64,000 nt of DNA, from positions 1 through 64,000 of the forward strand of contig NZ_JAJTNB010000005.1 in the NCBI RefSeq assembly GCF_021300655.1, written 5' to 3'. The notes beneath the pieces are model-generated. The model ran no database searches and was not told where the DNA came from. It saw nothing but the letters and a program-made list of their open reading frames with translations. The DNA is from Helicobacter kayseriensis. GTDB taxonomy: Bacteria; Campylobacterota; Campylobacteria; Campylobacterales; Helicobacteraceae. This document shows, piece by piece, positions 27,361-40,718 of the stretch; the first letter of the stretch is position 1; each line of letters opens with the position of its first letter. Both the position numbers and the translations under genes were made by a program.

Positions 27361-29112
27361 ATGTTAAGAAGTCATTTGTGTGCAGAGTTGAGTGAGGCTC
27401 ATATTGGGCAAGAGGTGCAGTTATGCGGATGGTGTAATACCTATCGCGATCATGGTGGGGTTGTATTTATTGATTTGAGGGATAGAAGCGGTTTGATTCA
27501 ACTTGTATGTGATCCTAGCTCAAAAGCTCACGCGCTTGCTTCAAGTGTGAGAGATGAATATGTTTTGAGAATCAAAGGGTTGGTGCGAGCTAGAGGAGAA
27601 GGGCTTGAAAATCCAAAATTGGCTACAGGAAAGATTGAAGTTGTTGTTGAAGATCTTGTAATTGAAAACAAAAGCGCTACTCCGCCAATTGGGATTGGAG
27701 ATGAAAGCGTGGGAGAAGATTTAAGGTTGAAATATCGCTATTTGGATTTGCGTTCTCCTAAGGCTTATAAGATTTTTGAAATGCGTAGTAAGGCTGCAAT
27801 AGCTATTAGAAACTGTATGCATAAAATGGGGTTTTTGGAAGTAGAAACGCCCATATTGACAAAAGCAACTCCAGAGGGGGCAAGGGATTATCTTGTCCCA
27901 AGTCGTGTTCATGAGGGAGAATTCTTTGCCCTCCCACAAAGTCCGCAGATTTTTAAGCAACTTTTAATGATGAGCGGATTTGATCGTTATTTTCAGATTG
28001 CAAAATGTTTTAGAGATGAGGATTTGAGGGCAGATCGTCAGCCAGAATTTACACAAATTGATATTGAAATGAGTTTTTGCGAACAAGAAGATGTGATGGA
28101 AATCGCAGAGCAGATGATTTGTGAGGTTTTTGAGGCGTGTGGAAAAAGTGTGCAAAGACCTTTTATGCGTATGAAATATTCACAAGCGATGGAAGAATAT
28201 GGAAGTGATAAACCTGATTTGCGATTTGCAATGCCTTTGGTTGAGGTGGCTGATTGCTTTGTGGATTCTAATAATGAAATGTTTGCATCTATTGCAAAAG
28301 ATTCTAAGGCTAATCGCTTCAAGGCACTCAAAGTAGAGGGAGGAGATAGTTTCTTTTCACGCAAAACTTTGGGAGAATTAGAAGACTTTGTGCGAAAGTT
28401 TGGAGCTAAGGGACTTGCCTATATTCAAGTCAAAGAAGATGAGGTAAAAGGCCCGCTTTATAAGTTTATGAGTGGGGCAAGCTATGCAAAACTTGCTCAA
28501 AGATTGGATCTAAAAGTAGGAGATATTGTCTTTTTTGGAGCAGGGGAGAAAAAGATCGTATGGGATTATATGGGGCGATTGCGTCTCAAAATCGCACAAG
28601 ATATGGGAATGATTAATGAGGAGATGTTGAAATTCTTGTGGGTGGTAGATTTCCCAATGTTTGAAAAAGATGAAGGGCGAATCAAAGCCTTGCATCACCC
28701 CTTTACAATGCCAAAGGATCTCAATAAAGATGACATTGAAGAGATAGAATCTGTAGCTTATGATATGGTGCTCAATGGCGTGGAATTGGGCGGAGGAAGT
28801 ATCAGAATCCACAAAGAGGAAATCCAAAGCAAAGTATTTGAGCTCTTGGGCATCACACAAGAAGAGGCTCAAGATAAATTTGGATTTTTATTGGAGGCTT
28901 TAAGTTTTGGAGCTCCTCCACATGGAGGGATTGCATTTGGCTTTGATCGTATGATGATGCTCTTAAGTGGAGCAAGCAGTATCCGTGATGTGATTGCATT
29001 CCCCAAAACACAAAAGGCAACTTGCCCTCTTACTGATGCACCAAGTGCTGTGAGTTTGGAGCAACTAAAGGAATTGCATATTCGATTGAGAGAAAAAAAG
29101 GAGAATAAATGA
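27361..29112 (+). CDS. aspS: Aspartate--tRNA(Asp/Asn) ligase
   Basis: 583 residues of bacterial AspRS: an N-terminal OB fold, class II motif 2 ([23 protein letters not shown]), the bacterial GAD insertion (about 300-420), and motif 3 ([13 protein letters not shown]). The ATG at 27361 follows GGAG by 5 nt. Helicobacter AspRS is known to be non-discriminating and to make Asp-tRNA(Asn) for repair by GatCAB; gatA is in this window. It overlaps adk by 4 nt. Confidence 0.97.
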   Translation: MLRSHLCAELSEAHIGQEVQLCGWCNTYRDHGGVVFIDLRDRSGLIQLVCDPSSKAHALASSVRDEYVLRIKGLVRARGEGLENPKLATGKIEVVVEDLVIENKSATPPIGIGDESVGEDLRLKYRYLDLRSPKAYKIFEMRSKAAIAIRNCMHKMGFLEVETPILTKATPEGARDYLVPSRVHEGEFFALPQSPQIFKQLLMMSGFDRYFQIAKCFRDEDLRADRQPEFTQIDIEMSFCEQEDVMEIAEQMICEVFEACGKSVQRPFMRMKYSQAMEEYGSDKPDLRFAMPLVEVADCFVDSNNEMFASIAKDSKANRFKALKVEGGDSFFSRKTLGELEDFVRKFGAKGLAYIQVKEDEVKGPLYKFMSGASYAKLAQRLDLKVGDIVFFGAGEKKIVWDYMGRLRLKIAQDMGMINEEMLKFLWVVDFPMFEKDEGRIKALHHPFTMPKDLNKDDIEEIESVAYDMVLNGVELGGGSIRIHKEEIQSKVFELLGITQEEAQDKFGFLLEALSFGAPPHGGIAFGFDRMMMLLSGASSIRDVIAFPKTQKATCPLTDAPSAVSLEQLKELHIRLREKKENK

Positions 29113-29681
29113 AAAAATTATTTTTAATCATTGGTGCCCCAGGAAGCGGGAAGACGACAGATGCGCAAATTATTGCACAAAACAATCCTGAAGAGATCGT
29201 GCATTATTCAACAGGAGATTTACTTCGAGAGGAAGTAGCAAGTGGAAGTCAAAGAGGACAGTTGATCAATAGCTTTGTTAGCAAGGGAAATCTTGTTCCT
29301 CTTGAAATTGTTGTTGAGACGATTGTGGGAGCAATCCAGAGGGCTCCTAAGGAAAATGTCATCATTGATGGGTATCCAAGAAGTGTAGAACAAATGGAAG
29401 CTCTTGATAAGGTGTTGAAAGATCGCGATGATGTTCAGCTTGTAAGTGTTATTGAAGTGGAGGTAAGCGAACAAGTTGCTTGTGATCGTGTTCTGGGCCG
29501 AGCAAGAGGAGATGATGACAATGTAGAGGTGTTTAAAAATCGTATGAAGGTATATCTTGAGCCTTTAAATGAGATTGAAGCATTTTATAACCAATCCAAT
29601 CTTTTGACAAAAATCAATGGTGAGCGAACAATTGAAGAGATTGTTGCTGATATTGAAGCTCATATTCGAACTAAACTTTAA
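29109..29681 (+). CDS. adk: Adenylate kinase
   Basis: 190 residues. The P-loop is GAPGSGKTT at residues 8-16, followed by the AMP-binding segments and DGYPRS. The LID is the short form ([11 protein letters not shown]), without a zinc finger. It converts ATP plus AMP to two ADP. It is translationally coupled to aspS and lies 9 nt before ppa. Confidence 0.97.
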   Translation: MKKLFLIIGAPGSGKTTDAQIIAQNNPEEIVHYSTGDLLREEVASGSQRGQLINSFVSKGNLVPLEIVVETIVGAIQRAPKENVIIDGYPRSVEQMEALDKVLKDRDDVQLVSVIEVEVSEQVACDRVLGRARGDDDNVEVFKNRMKVYLEPLNEIEAFYNQSNLLTKINGERTIEEIVADIEAHIRTKL

Positions 29682-29690
29682 GGAGAAGAG

Positions 29691-30212
29691 ATGAATTTAG
29701 AAAAAATCAAAGTTGGACAAAATCCAGAGAAAATCAATGCAGTGATTGAGATTCCCTATGGAAGCAATATTAAATATGAGATTGATAAGGAAAGCGGTGC
29801 TGTTGTAGTGGATCGCGTGATGTATAGCGCGATGTTTTATCCCGCAAACTATGGATTTGTTCCCAATACATTGAGTGATGATGGTGATCCTGCTGATGTG
29901 CTTGTATTAAATGAGTATCCACTCCAAGCAGGAAGCGTGATTGCTTGCCGTTTGATTGGTGTTTTGTTGATGGAAGATGAAAGTGGAATTGATGAGAAGC
30001 TTTTAGCAGTCCCTGTAAGTAAGATTGATCCACGCTATGAAAAGATTCAGAGCTTGGAAGATTTGCCTCAAATTACACTTGATAGAATCAAAAATTTCTT
30101 TGAAACTTACAAAATGCTTGAACCAAACAAATGGGTAAAGGTCAAAGAATATAAAGGCAAAAAAGAAGCGGAACAAATTTTGCAAAAAGCAATTGAGAAT
30201 TATAAAAGCTAA
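29691..30212 (+). CDS. ppa: Inorganic pyrophosphatase (type I)
   Basis: 173 residues, the usual length of the soluble hexameric enzyme. The metal-binding signature DDGDPADVLV (about 63-72) and the YPANYGFVPNT segment are intact. It removes pyrophosphate from biosynthetic reactions such as those of the neighbouring synthetase. AAGGAG precedes the ATG. Confidence 0.98.
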   Translation: MNLEKIKVGQNPEKINAVIEIPYGSNIKYEIDKESGAVVVDRVMYSAMFYPANYGFVPNTLSDDGDPADVLVLNEYPLQAGSVIACRLIGVLLMEDESGIDEKLLAVPVSKIDPRYEKIQSLEDLPQITLDRIKNFFETYKMLEPNKWVKVKEYKGKKEAEQILQKAIENYKS

Positions 30213-30288
30213 AATATTTTCTAGAAGTTTATATTTTAGGTCTAAGATTCGCAATTTTTTTAGGATTCCAAATTTTGTAGGATAAGAG

Positions 30289-31596
30289 ATGAAAGCAAAA
30301 GTGTTGGTTGTATGTTGTTTGACTTTACTTCAGATACTTTGGGCAAACCAATCTGAAGGGAAAAAGAATGTGAAGCAAAAGTTTGGAATTGATCAGCTTT
30401 TGCCAAAGGAAACAAAGGGGGCTGTTGGGTTAGAAGAACTTCTTCAAAGGGCTAAGGGTAACTATCAGCTTATTGCCAAAGGAGATGCGGTCGCCAAAAG
30501 CGAAGCAGAAAAAATGGCTGCATATTTGGAGTTTGGTCCTACACTCTCGGCAAGTTATGGGTATCAGTATCAAACAAATCCATCAGTGAGTGGAAATTAT
30601 TATGGGGGGAATAGTGCGAGCCTAACGGCAAATTGGGAGCTCTATAGTGGCTTTAGCACAATCAATAAGGTTAAACAACAAAGTGCTTTGCATCGAGCAA
30701 GCATTGCTGAGAAGCAATACTCAGAGCAAAATCTCTACCTTCAAATTATTCAGCAATATTATGCTTATTTTACAAATTATTCCAATCTTGTTTCTTTGCA
30801 GCAGAAAAAGAAGCTATTGCAAAGCAATGTTGAGCGGTTGCAAAGACTATATTCATCGGGTCTAACAACTGTTGATGATCTAGAATCCTTAAAGGCTGAG
30901 GCTTCATTGACAGATTATCAGATTGCTCAAAAAGAATTGGAGTTGGAGCAAAATCGACTCAATCTCTCATTGCTTACTAATAGTCGTGTTGTGCAACTTA
31001 AAAGAAATCATCTGAAATTTCCAAATATTAAAGTCAAACAAGAGCGAGCAGATATTACTGCTCTCAAAGAGCAGGCAGAAAGTATTGGCTATCAAAAGAA
31101 GCAACTTTCTTATGCTCCAAAAATTAGTCTTTATAACACCTTTACATATAACGATAAATTCGGCGATGATTATTTGAGGCCAGAGCACAAGATTCAAAAT
31201 GTTGTTGGTGTTTCAGTCAGTATGACTTTGGATTCATTCTCTCTTTATAAGCAAAGAGAGGCAATTGGGCTTAGTCAAATGCAAGCTCTTAAAGAGTTGA
31301 ATTACAAAAAAGAAGAACAGAAAAAAGACATCGCACTTTATAAAAAATCTCTTGATATTGCCAAAATCAAAGTTAAGTCCGCAGAAGCAGGCTTGCGGTC
31401 AGCTCTATTGACTTTTGAAAATGTAAGTAAGCGTTATGATGCACAACTTGTCAATTATGTGGACTATTTAAATGCTTTGAGTCAGAAATTTAATGCCGAA
31501 GCGACTTATGTTGAAAGTCTCAATGACTATGAATTACAAAAAGCAAATTTTGTTTTTTATAGCGGACAAGATTTAGAAAAGTATATTGAGAGATAA
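30289..31596 (+). CDS. hefA: TolC-family outer-membrane efflux protein (HefA-like)
   Basis: 435 residues with a signal peptide (about 1-20) and the two long-helix repeats typical of TolC trimers, including SASYGYQYQTNPS and VDYLNALSQKFNAEATYVESLNDYELQKA near the end. It forms the outer-membrane exit duct. The order TolC, fusion protein, RND pump with 10- and 1-nt gaps matches the hefABC operon of H. pylori; the symbol is by that analogy. Confidence 0.85.
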   Translation: MKAKVLVVCCLTLLQILWANQSEGKKNVKQKFGIDQLLPKETKGAVGLEELLQRAKGNYQLIAKGDAVAKSEAEKMAAYLEFGPTLSASYGYQYQTNPSVSGNYYGGNSASLTANWELYSGFSTINKVKQQSALHRASIAEKQYSEQNLYLQIIQQYYAYFTNYSNLVSLQQKKKLLQSNVERLQRLYSSGLTTVDDLESLKAEASLTDYQIAQKELELEQNRLNLSLLTNSRVVQLKRNHLKFPNIKVKQERADITALKEQAESIGYQKKQLSYAPKISLYNTFTYNDKFGDDYLRPEHKIQNVVGVSVSMTLDSFSLYKQREAIGLSQMQALKELNYKKEEQKKDIALYKKSLDIAKIKVKSAEAGLRSALLTFENVSKRYDAQLVNYVDYLNALSQKFNAEATYVESLNDYELQKANFVFYSGQDLEKYIER

Positions 31597-31606
31597 GGAG
31601 GAAAAT

Positions 31607-32362
31607 TTGAAAAAGTTATTTGTTTTGTTTTTATCTTGTTTTTTGTGGGCATCAGATCTTCCTTCCAATGTAGAGAAGAAAGAAAATATTTATGCAATTT
31701 TCAATATTGAGGCATTTCAGGATGCAAATCTTGCGCTAGATAGCTCGGGAATCATCTCAGATCTTTTGGTTGATGTGGGTAGTGAAGTCAAAAAGGGGGA
31801 TATTTTGCTTTCTCTTGCCAATAAAGATAAAGAGGCCAATGTAAAGGTCCAAGAAGCTCAAAGCAAAGCAATAGAAGAGCAATATCTTTTTGCAAAAAAG
31901 CAATATGAGCGCTATAAAAAAACAAAAGGGGCTGTTGATCGCAACACATTGGACAAATACTATTCTGATTTTAAGAATCTAGAGAGTAGTTTTATGCAGT
32001 CAAAATTCAATGTGGAGTATCAAAAAGAACTTCTAAATAAAACAATTCTTAGAGCTCCTTTTGATGGAGTGATTGCTTCAAGAGAAGTTCAGCTTGGGGA
32101 TGGTGTGGGAGCCAACAATACAACACTATTTCGTCTGATAAGCAAAGAGACTAAGATGATCTTGGAATTTGATGTGAAATATGCAAATCGCGTGAAAGTA
32201 GGAGATGAATTTGTATTTATGTTGGATGGAAAAGAACAGAGAATTAAGCTAGAAAAAATCTATCCTGTCGTGGATCAAAAAACGCGTAAAATCAAAGCAG
32301 AAGCCAAGGTTGAGGGATTGATCCCAGGAACTTTTGGTGATGGGTTTATAAAGGTTTATTGA
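31607..32362 (+). CDS. hefB: Periplasmic membrane-fusion protein of the RND pump (HefB-like)
   Basis: 251 residues from the TTG at 31607, chosen because AAGGAGG ends 5 nt upstream. There is a signal peptide (KKLFVLFLSCFLWAS), then a split lipoyl domain (SSGIISDLLVDVGSEVKKGDILLSL and ILRAPFDGVIASREVQLGD) flanking a short helical hairpin. It links pump and TolC. It is shorter than AcrA-type proteins (about 390), as is known for HefB. Confidence 0.85.
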   Translation: MKKLFVLFLSCFLWASDLPSNVEKKENIYAIFNIEAFQDANLALDSSGIISDLLVDVGSEVKKGDILLSLANKDKEANVKVQEAQSKAIEEQYLFAKKQYERYKKTKGAVDRNTLDKYYSDFKNLESSFMQSKFNVEYQKELLNKTILRAPFDGVIASREVQLGDGVGANNTTLFRLISKETKMILEFDVKYANRVKVGDEFVFMLDGKEQRIKLEKIYPVVDQKTRKIKAEAKVEGLIPGTFGDGFIKVY

Positions 32363-32363
32363 G

Positions 32364-35300
32364 ATGTATAAGTTTGCAATTAGTCGTCCAATCACGACGC
32401 TTATGTTTGCCTTATCTCTCGTCTTTTTTGGAATTTTGGCTTTGAATAGAATGCCAGTTTCTTTGTTTCCTGATATTGACTTTCCTATTGTTGTTGTTAA
32501 AACGACTTATCCGGGAGCAAGTCCAGAAACTATGGAAACAAAGGTGACGGATAAAATCGAAGAGGCTGTTATGGGGATTGATGGGGTCGATAAGGTAACT
32601 TCTACGAGTGTGCGAAGCGCAAGTGTTGTTGTCATAAAGTTCAAGCTTGAAAAGTCAATTGATGAAGCAGTCAATGATGTTAGAGATAAAGTATCTTCTG
32701 TTCAGCTTGAAAGTGGTATTAATTCTCCAACAATCGATAAGGCAGATACAAGTGGGACCCCTGTTATCACTCTTTTTGTAAGCAGTGATCAAGTGCCAAT
32801 AACTGATTTGATGAAGCATGTTAATGATCGCGTGAAGCCTGTTTTTCAGCGTGTATCAGGTGTTGGACTTGTTGATTTGAAAGGTTATCGAGAAAGGGTG
32901 ATTAAAATTTTCCCCAATCCTACATTGGTGAATAAATATGGGATTACTTATTCTGATGTTGCAAATGCATTAAAAAATGGGAATGTGGAGATTGATGGAG
33001 GGAAGATTGTTGATACGACAAATGAGTGGACAATTATTACTGATTCAAATAGTCAAACCATTCAGGATCTTGGAAACATTCAACTTGCCGATGGAGTAAG
33101 ACTAAAAGATATTGCTCAAATTGAAGATGGTCTTTCAGAAGATACAACTTATGCGACTTATAATGGAAAACCTGGTGTTGTGATTGATGTGCAAAAGATT
33201 GCGGGAAAAAATGATATTGAAATTGCTGATGGGGTAAAAGCTCTAATTCCTCAAGTAAAAGCTTTGGATAATCGCTATGAGATCAATATCGTCAATGACA
33301 GCACAGACTATATCAAAGCCTCAATCGCTGATGTTAAGTTTGACTTGATTTTGGGAGCCTGTTTGGCTGTCTTTATTGTTTTTTTCTTCTTAAGAAGTGC
33401 AACGATTACTTTGGTTTCAGCGATCAGTATTCCTGTTTCTGTTATGGGGACTTTTGCTTTGGTCCATTTTGCTGGATTTACGCTCAATATGATCACTCTT
33501 TTGGCCGTAACTCTTGCTATTGGAATTATCATCGATGATGCTATCGTTGTGATTGAAAATATTCACAAAAAACTCGAATCAGGATTGAGTAAGAGAGAAG
33601 CTGCATATGAGGGTGTGAGAGAGATTGGATTTGCACTTGTGGCAATTTCTGCCATGCTTTTATCTGTTTTTATCCCTGTAGGTAGTATGAGTGGGATTGT
33701 GGGGAGATTTTTTCAAAGCTTTGGGATCACGATTGCCTTAGCGATCGGTTTGTCTTATATTGTAGTCATTACGGTGATTCCAATGATTAGTGCTATTGTT
33801 GTAAGCCCCGATCAGTCGCGTTTTTATCACATAACTAAGCCATTTTTTGAGCGTATGGATGCAATTTATGCCAAGATCCTAGCCTTTGTTTTGCATTATC
33901 GATTTGTTGTGATTGGAGCAGTTTTTGCAGTTTTTGTTGGCTCAATTTTCTTATTGGGAAAAACGGGTGTTGAATTTATGCTTCAAGAGGATAAGGGCAA
34001 GTTTAATGTATTTGTTTCGACTGATCCTGGAATTAGTCTTGAAGAGATGAAGCACAAAACACTTGCTTTGCAAGAAATTGTCAATCAAGATCCAGATGTG
34101 GAGTTTAGTACTCTTGAGATTGGATATTCTAATGGAACGATCTATAAAGCAAAGATTTATGCAAGTCTTAAGGATATCAAAGAAAGAAAAAGAGGGCAAT
34201 TTGAGATTGCTGATGATGTAGTAGAAAAGCTCAAATCAAGTCCTTTTTCAAAGAATATGGATATCAGCTCAAGCGAGGTAAGTGATTTTGGTGGAGGGGA
34301 TAATTCGCCCTATCAGATGAATATCTTGGGGACAGATTATGAGAAAGTAAAGCAAAGTGCGATAAAGCTTATGGAGTTTTTGGCACGCAATCCAAATGTT
34401 CAAGGGATTCACTCAAATTACACAGAAGATCAACCCGAATATAGAATCAAAGTCAATCGTGCTTATCTGAATGAATATGGAATCTCTCCATCCGAGCTTG
34501 GAAATCTTGTCAGCTCTGCATTTTCTGGAGAAATGGCTATTTCTTACTATAAGGAGGGCGGAAGAGAATATGATATCACTATAAGGGTTCCAGATTCTCA
34601 AAGAGTTTCTATTGATGATTTCAAAAAGCTTCAAATCAAAAATAAAGATGGAGATTTGATGTTTTTGGATGGATTGGTGCATATTGAGAAGACAGCGGCC
34701 CCATCAAGTATTGCAAGATTGGATAGACAAAAAAATATTGTTGTTTACGCTACACCTAAGCGTGATAGTGGAGTGAGCCTGGGGGATATGATCAAGGCAA
34801 GCATTGCTTATAAGGATGAGTGGCTTCTTGATGGAGTAAGTTTCAAAACTCAAGGGGATGCTGAAAATATGCAAGAAACTGTTGATGCCTTTGGTGTAGC
34901 AATTTTGACGGCATTTGTGTTGATTTATTTGATCTTGGCAGCACTTTATGAGAGTTTATTGCAGCCTATTATTATTATGGTGACACTTCCTTTGAGCTTT
35001 GCGGGTGCCTTTATTGCGCTATTTGTTGTTGGACAACCTCTAAGTATGTTTTCATTTATGGGGCTTATGATCTTGATGGGCCTTGTAGGGAAAAATGCGA
35101 CATTGCTCATTGATGTTGCCAATGAAAAGCGAGCAGAGGGAATGCATATTGATCAGGCTCTTGTAATGGCGGGTGAGCTTCGATTGCATCCTATTTTAAT
35201 GACAACAATTGCAATGGTATTTGGAATGCTTCCATTAGCGATTGCTACAGGAAGTGGATCTGCGATGAAGTCTCCTTTGGGGATCTCAGTTATTGGTGGT

Positions 35301-35417
35301 TTGTTGATTTCTATGGTGCTTTCATTGCTTATTGTTCCAGCGTTTTATAAAATTTTGGCTCCTATTGATACTTGGACACAGCGTTTTTATAAGCCAAAAG
35401 AGGGAGATAAGTTTTAA
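32364..35417 (+). CDS. hefC: RND family multidrug efflux pump (HefC-like)
   Basis: 1017 residues of AcrB-type transporter: 12 membrane helices, two large periplasmic loops, and the proton-relay aspartates in the fourth helix (AIGIIIDDAIVVIENI). The N-terminus MYKFAISRPITTLMFALSLVFFG and the repeated GMLPLAIATGSGSAMKSPLG end are typical. It exports drugs, bile salts or other amphiphiles using the proton gradient. It is the last gene of the three-gene operon. Confidence 0.92.
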   Translation: MYKFAISRPITTLMFALSLVFFGILALNRMPVSLFPDIDFPIVVVKTTYPGASPETMETKVTDKIEEAVMGIDGVDKVTSTSVRSASVVVIKFKLEKSIDEAVNDVRDKVSSVQLESGINSPTIDKADTSGTPVITLFVSSDQVPITDLMKHVNDRVKPVFQRVSGVGLVDLKGYRERVIKIFPNPTLVNKYGITYSDVANALKNGNVEIDGGKIVDTTNEWTIITDSNSQTIQDLGNIQLADGVRLKDIAQIEDGLSEDTTYATYNGKPGVVIDVQKIAGKNDIEIADGVKALIPQVKALDNRYEINIVNDSTDYIKASIADVKFDLILGACLAVFIVFFFLRSATITLVSAISIPVSVMGTFALVHFAGFTLNMITLLAVTLAIGIIIDDAIVVIENIHKKLESGLSKREAAYEGVREIGFALVAISAMLLSVFIPVGSMSGIVGRFFQSFGITIALAIGLSYIVVITVIPMISAIVVSPDQSRFYHITKPFFERMDAIYAKILAFVLHYRFVVIGAVFAVFVGSIFLLGKTGVEFMLQEDKGKFNVFVSTDPGISLEEMKHKTLALQEIVNQDPDVEFSTLEIGYSNGTIYKAKIYASLKDIKERKRGQFEIADDVVEKLKSSPFSKNMDISSSEVSDFGGGDNSPYQMNILGTDYEKVKQSAIKLMEFLARNPNVQGIHSNYTEDQPEYRIKVNRAYLNEYGISPSELGNLVSSAFSGEMAISYYKEGGREYDITIRVPDSQRVSIDDFKKLQIKNKDGDLMFLDGLVHIEKTAAPSSIARLDRQKNIVVYATPKRDSGVSLGDMIKASIAYKDEWLLDGVSFKTQGDAENMQETVDAFGVAILTAFVLIYLILAALYESLLQPIIIMVTLPLSFAGAFIALFVVGQPLSMFSFMGLMILMGLVGKNATLLIDVANEKRAEGMHIDQALVMAGELRLHPILMTTIAMVFGMLPLAIATGSGSAMKSPLGISVIGGLLISMVLSLLIVPAFYKILAPIDTWTQRFYKPKEGDKF

Positions 35418-35509
35418 TTCAAAAACAAAAGAGGGGGAAATTATGAGGGTTTTCTTCAAACCCTTTTAGCTTTTTCTTATAATTGAAAAAATATTTTTTG
35501 GAGAATAAG

Positions 35510-36862
35510 ATGATAACTCTCAAAGAAGCCCTACAATTAGATCAAGAGCATCTTGAAGCAATAAAACAAGAAATCAAACAAAAAACAAAAGAATCAAAAC
35601 TCAACGCCTATATTGGAGAGATTGAAGAAAGTCAAAATCAAGGAGTACCAATCCTTATTAAGGATAATATCAATGTTAAAGGGTGGGAAATCACTTGTAG
35701 TAGCAAAATTCTTCAAGGCTATATTTCTCCATATCATGCAACAGTGATTGAAAAACTACATCAATCCAATATGTGTGGTTTTGGGCGTAGCAATATGGAT
35801 GAGTTTGCGATGGGGAGTACAAGTGCAAGTAGTTGTTATGGTCCCACATTTAACCCAAGAGATCTCTCAAGGGTTCCTGGGGGGAGCAGTGGAGGAAGTG
35901 CAGCAGCTGTAGCTGGAGGATTGGCTATCGCAGCTTTGGGAAGTGATACGGGAGGATCGATTAGGCAACCTGCAGGGTATTGTGGCTGTGTGGGTTTGAA
36001 ACCTACATATGGACGCGTGAGTCGCTATGGACTTGTCGCTTATAGTTCTAGCTTGGATCAAATTGGTCCAATTACTCAAAATGTCGAGGATGCAGCGATT
36101 TTACTTGATGCAATCAGTGGGCAAGATGCGTTTGATTCAACTGTTGCTCCTTTGGAATCAACCCAAACTTTTTCTCATCTTGATGAAAACAGGAAATTTA
36201 AAATTGCAGTTTTGAGAGATTTTCTAAATAATGCTGATAGGGAAATACAAGATGCATATGAAAAAACAATCACGCTCTTAGAATCGATGGGGCATACAAT
36301 TGTTGAAAAAAGTATGCTGGATCCAAGTTATCACATTAGTGCTTATTATGTGATTTGTACTGCTGAGGCTAGCTCAAACTTGGCAAGATTTGATGGTGTG
36401 CGATATGGGAAGAGGGCTGCAGAGATTGCCAATCTTTCTGAGTTGTATCTCAAGACTCGTAGCGAGGGGTTTGGAGAAGAGGTGAAGCGACGCATTATGC
36501 TAGGAAATTTTGTTTTAAGTAGTGGGTATTATGATGCTTATTATACGAAAGCCCAAAAGGTAAGAGAATTGGTAAAGGCCGAGTATGATGCGATTTTTGC
36601 TGATTCTGATATGATTTTGTGTCCTATCGCACCTAGCGTTGCTCCTAAATTTAACAGCACACATTCTCCTTTAGAGATGTATTTAAGTGATATTTATACC
36701 ATTTCAGTTAATCTTGCAGGATTGCCTGCCCTCTCTCTTCCTGTGGGGCTAAATCCTGAGGGGCTTCCAATTGGAATGCAGTTGATTGGAAAGGCTTTTG
36801 ATGAACAAAGTATTTTGGATGCGGGTTATGCACTTGAGAAAAAAATTGGAAAATTGTTTTAA
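35510..36862 (+). CDS. gatA: Glutamyl/aspartyl-tRNA amidotransferase subunit A
   Basis: 450 residues from the ATG at 35510 (GGAG 7 nt upstream). The amidase triad is present: Lys in PILIKDNIN, the Ser pair in [11 protein letters not shown] and [12 protein letters not shown]. GatA hydrolyses Gln and passes ammonia to GatB to make Gln-tRNA(Gln) and Asn-tRNA(Asn). gatB and gatC are not in the window. It precedes guaB by 9 nt. Confidence 0.97.
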   Translation: MITLKEALQLDQEHLEAIKQEIKQKTKESKLNAYIGEIEESQNQGVPILIKDNINVKGWEITCSSKILQGYISPYHATVIEKLHQSNMCGFGRSNMDEFAMGSTSASSCYGPTFNPRDLSRVPGGSSGGSAAAVAGGLAIAALGSDTGGSIRQPAGYCGCVGLKPTYGRVSRYGLVAYSSSLDQIGPITQNVEDAAILLDAISGQDAFDSTVAPLESTQTFSHLDENRKFKIAVLRDFLNNADREIQDAYEKTITLLESMGHTIVEKSMLDPSYHISAYYVICTAEASSNLARFDGVRYGKRAAEIANLSELYLKTRSEGFGEEVKRRIMLGNFVLSSGYYDAYYTKAQKVRELVKAEYDAIFADSDMILCPIAPSVAPKFNSTHSPLEMYLSDIYTISVNLAGLPALSLPVGLNPEGLPIGMQLIGKAFDEQSILDAGYALEKKIGKLF

Positions 36863-39194
<2,332 letters not shown>

Positions 39195-39195
<1 letters not shown>

Positions 39196-40718
39196 CAGGT
39201 CTGAACCACAAGCATAGGGGAGGAGCTAAAAGAATCTTGAGTGATATAAAAAGTCAGTGGATCACAATTACTTTCAAATTCTGTGCAAAAAAAGGCAATA
39301 GCCTTGATGGGTTTTGATGTTGGGGATTGTAGGGTGAGAAGTGTGTGATTTTTTTCTTTTCCAATGAGCTTTTTTGAGAGTATAGGAAGAGGAGAAAGGG
39401 TAAAAAGAGGTTTTGGATTCCCTTCCCCATAGGGGGCAAATGATTTGAGAAGAGAGAGAAGATCGTTTGTGAGGAGATGGGGAGGGAGCTCTCCAAAGAT
39501 GCGTTCTTCTTCTTGATCTTCTTCAATAATGGCTTTGAAATTTTGTAGAAAAGTTTGTATATCATTTGGGCCAATTTTGATACCTATTGCACCCTTATGT
39601 CCCCCAAATTCAATAGGGATATTTAGAGATTCTAGGCTTTTAATTAGATGAGTATTGCCAAATGCACGACCACTCCCTTGATAGATTCCATCTTTGGAGG
39701 TCAGAACAAATGCGGTTTTTTGATAGTCTTGCACAAGTTTTCCAGCCAAGATTCCCAAAATCCCATCATGCCAATCCTCTCCGCAAGCAAGCACACAATG
39801 TGAAGAAATCACAAGATGATTTTTCACTTGAATAAGTGTATCTTCTTGGATTTTTTTACGCTCTGCATTGAGTGCTTTTAGGGTTTGAAAATGACTGAGG
39901 GCTTCCTCTTGAGTTTGACTTAGAATAAAAGAGAGTGCAATATCTGCTTGAGCCATACGACCAGAAGCGTTTAAAAGTGGGGCAATATAAAATGCAATAC
40001 ATTCCTCATCGATTTCTGCATAGTGTTTGCTTAGAAAGATTGAAAATGCAAAACTTGGATTTTTGAGGAGAGAAAGTGATTTTTTAAGGATTGTTCTATT
40101 GAGATTTTTAAGAGGCATCATATCTGAAACGCATGCAATCCCTACGAGCTCTAGAAGTGGTGTGAGGTTAAGCTCAAGTTGTGCACAGACTTTGATTGCA
40201 GCACAAAAATACCAAGCAACCAAAGCACCGCAAATATCCTCTTGGACAAATCCACTGACTTTTGGGTTGATGATGAGGGCTTGAGGAAGAATATCTTTGG
40301 GGGTATGATGATCAGTAATGATTAGAGTTTTCCCTTTTTCTTTGCAAAATTGGGCTACTTCAATGGCTGTGATTCCATTATCTACCGTAATGATCAAATC
40401 AGCCTGCGGAAAGCGCTCCAAAATAGCAATAGAGATTCCATATCCATCACTGAAGCGATTGGGTATCACATAGGAAAAATGAGGATATGCAATCAATCTA
40501 AAAAAATGCACCATAATTGCAGTAGAGAGAATTCCATCTGCATCATAATCTCCGACGATAAGAATGTGTTGTTTGCGTTGCATTGCTTGAAAGACCAAAG
40601 ATGCCCCTTCTTGGGTGTTTTGAAGTTCAAAGGGGTGAGGGATGTGGCAAAGTGAGGAGATTGTATCTCCCTCAAAGCGTTTTGCAAGTTTAGCTTTGAT
40701 TGTCTCTAAAGTCAGCAT
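39195..40718 (-). CDS. recJ: Single-stranded-DNA exonuclease RecJ
   Basis: 507 residues, shorter than E. coli RecJ (577). The DHH family motifs are visible: DYDADG (motif I), ITVDNGIT and ITDHHTP (motif III), with a later DHHA1 region containing [10 protein letters not shown] and FGGHKGAIG. It degrades ssDNA 5-prime to 3-prime in repair and recombination. It overlaps the end of pyrG by 7 nt. Confidence 0.95.
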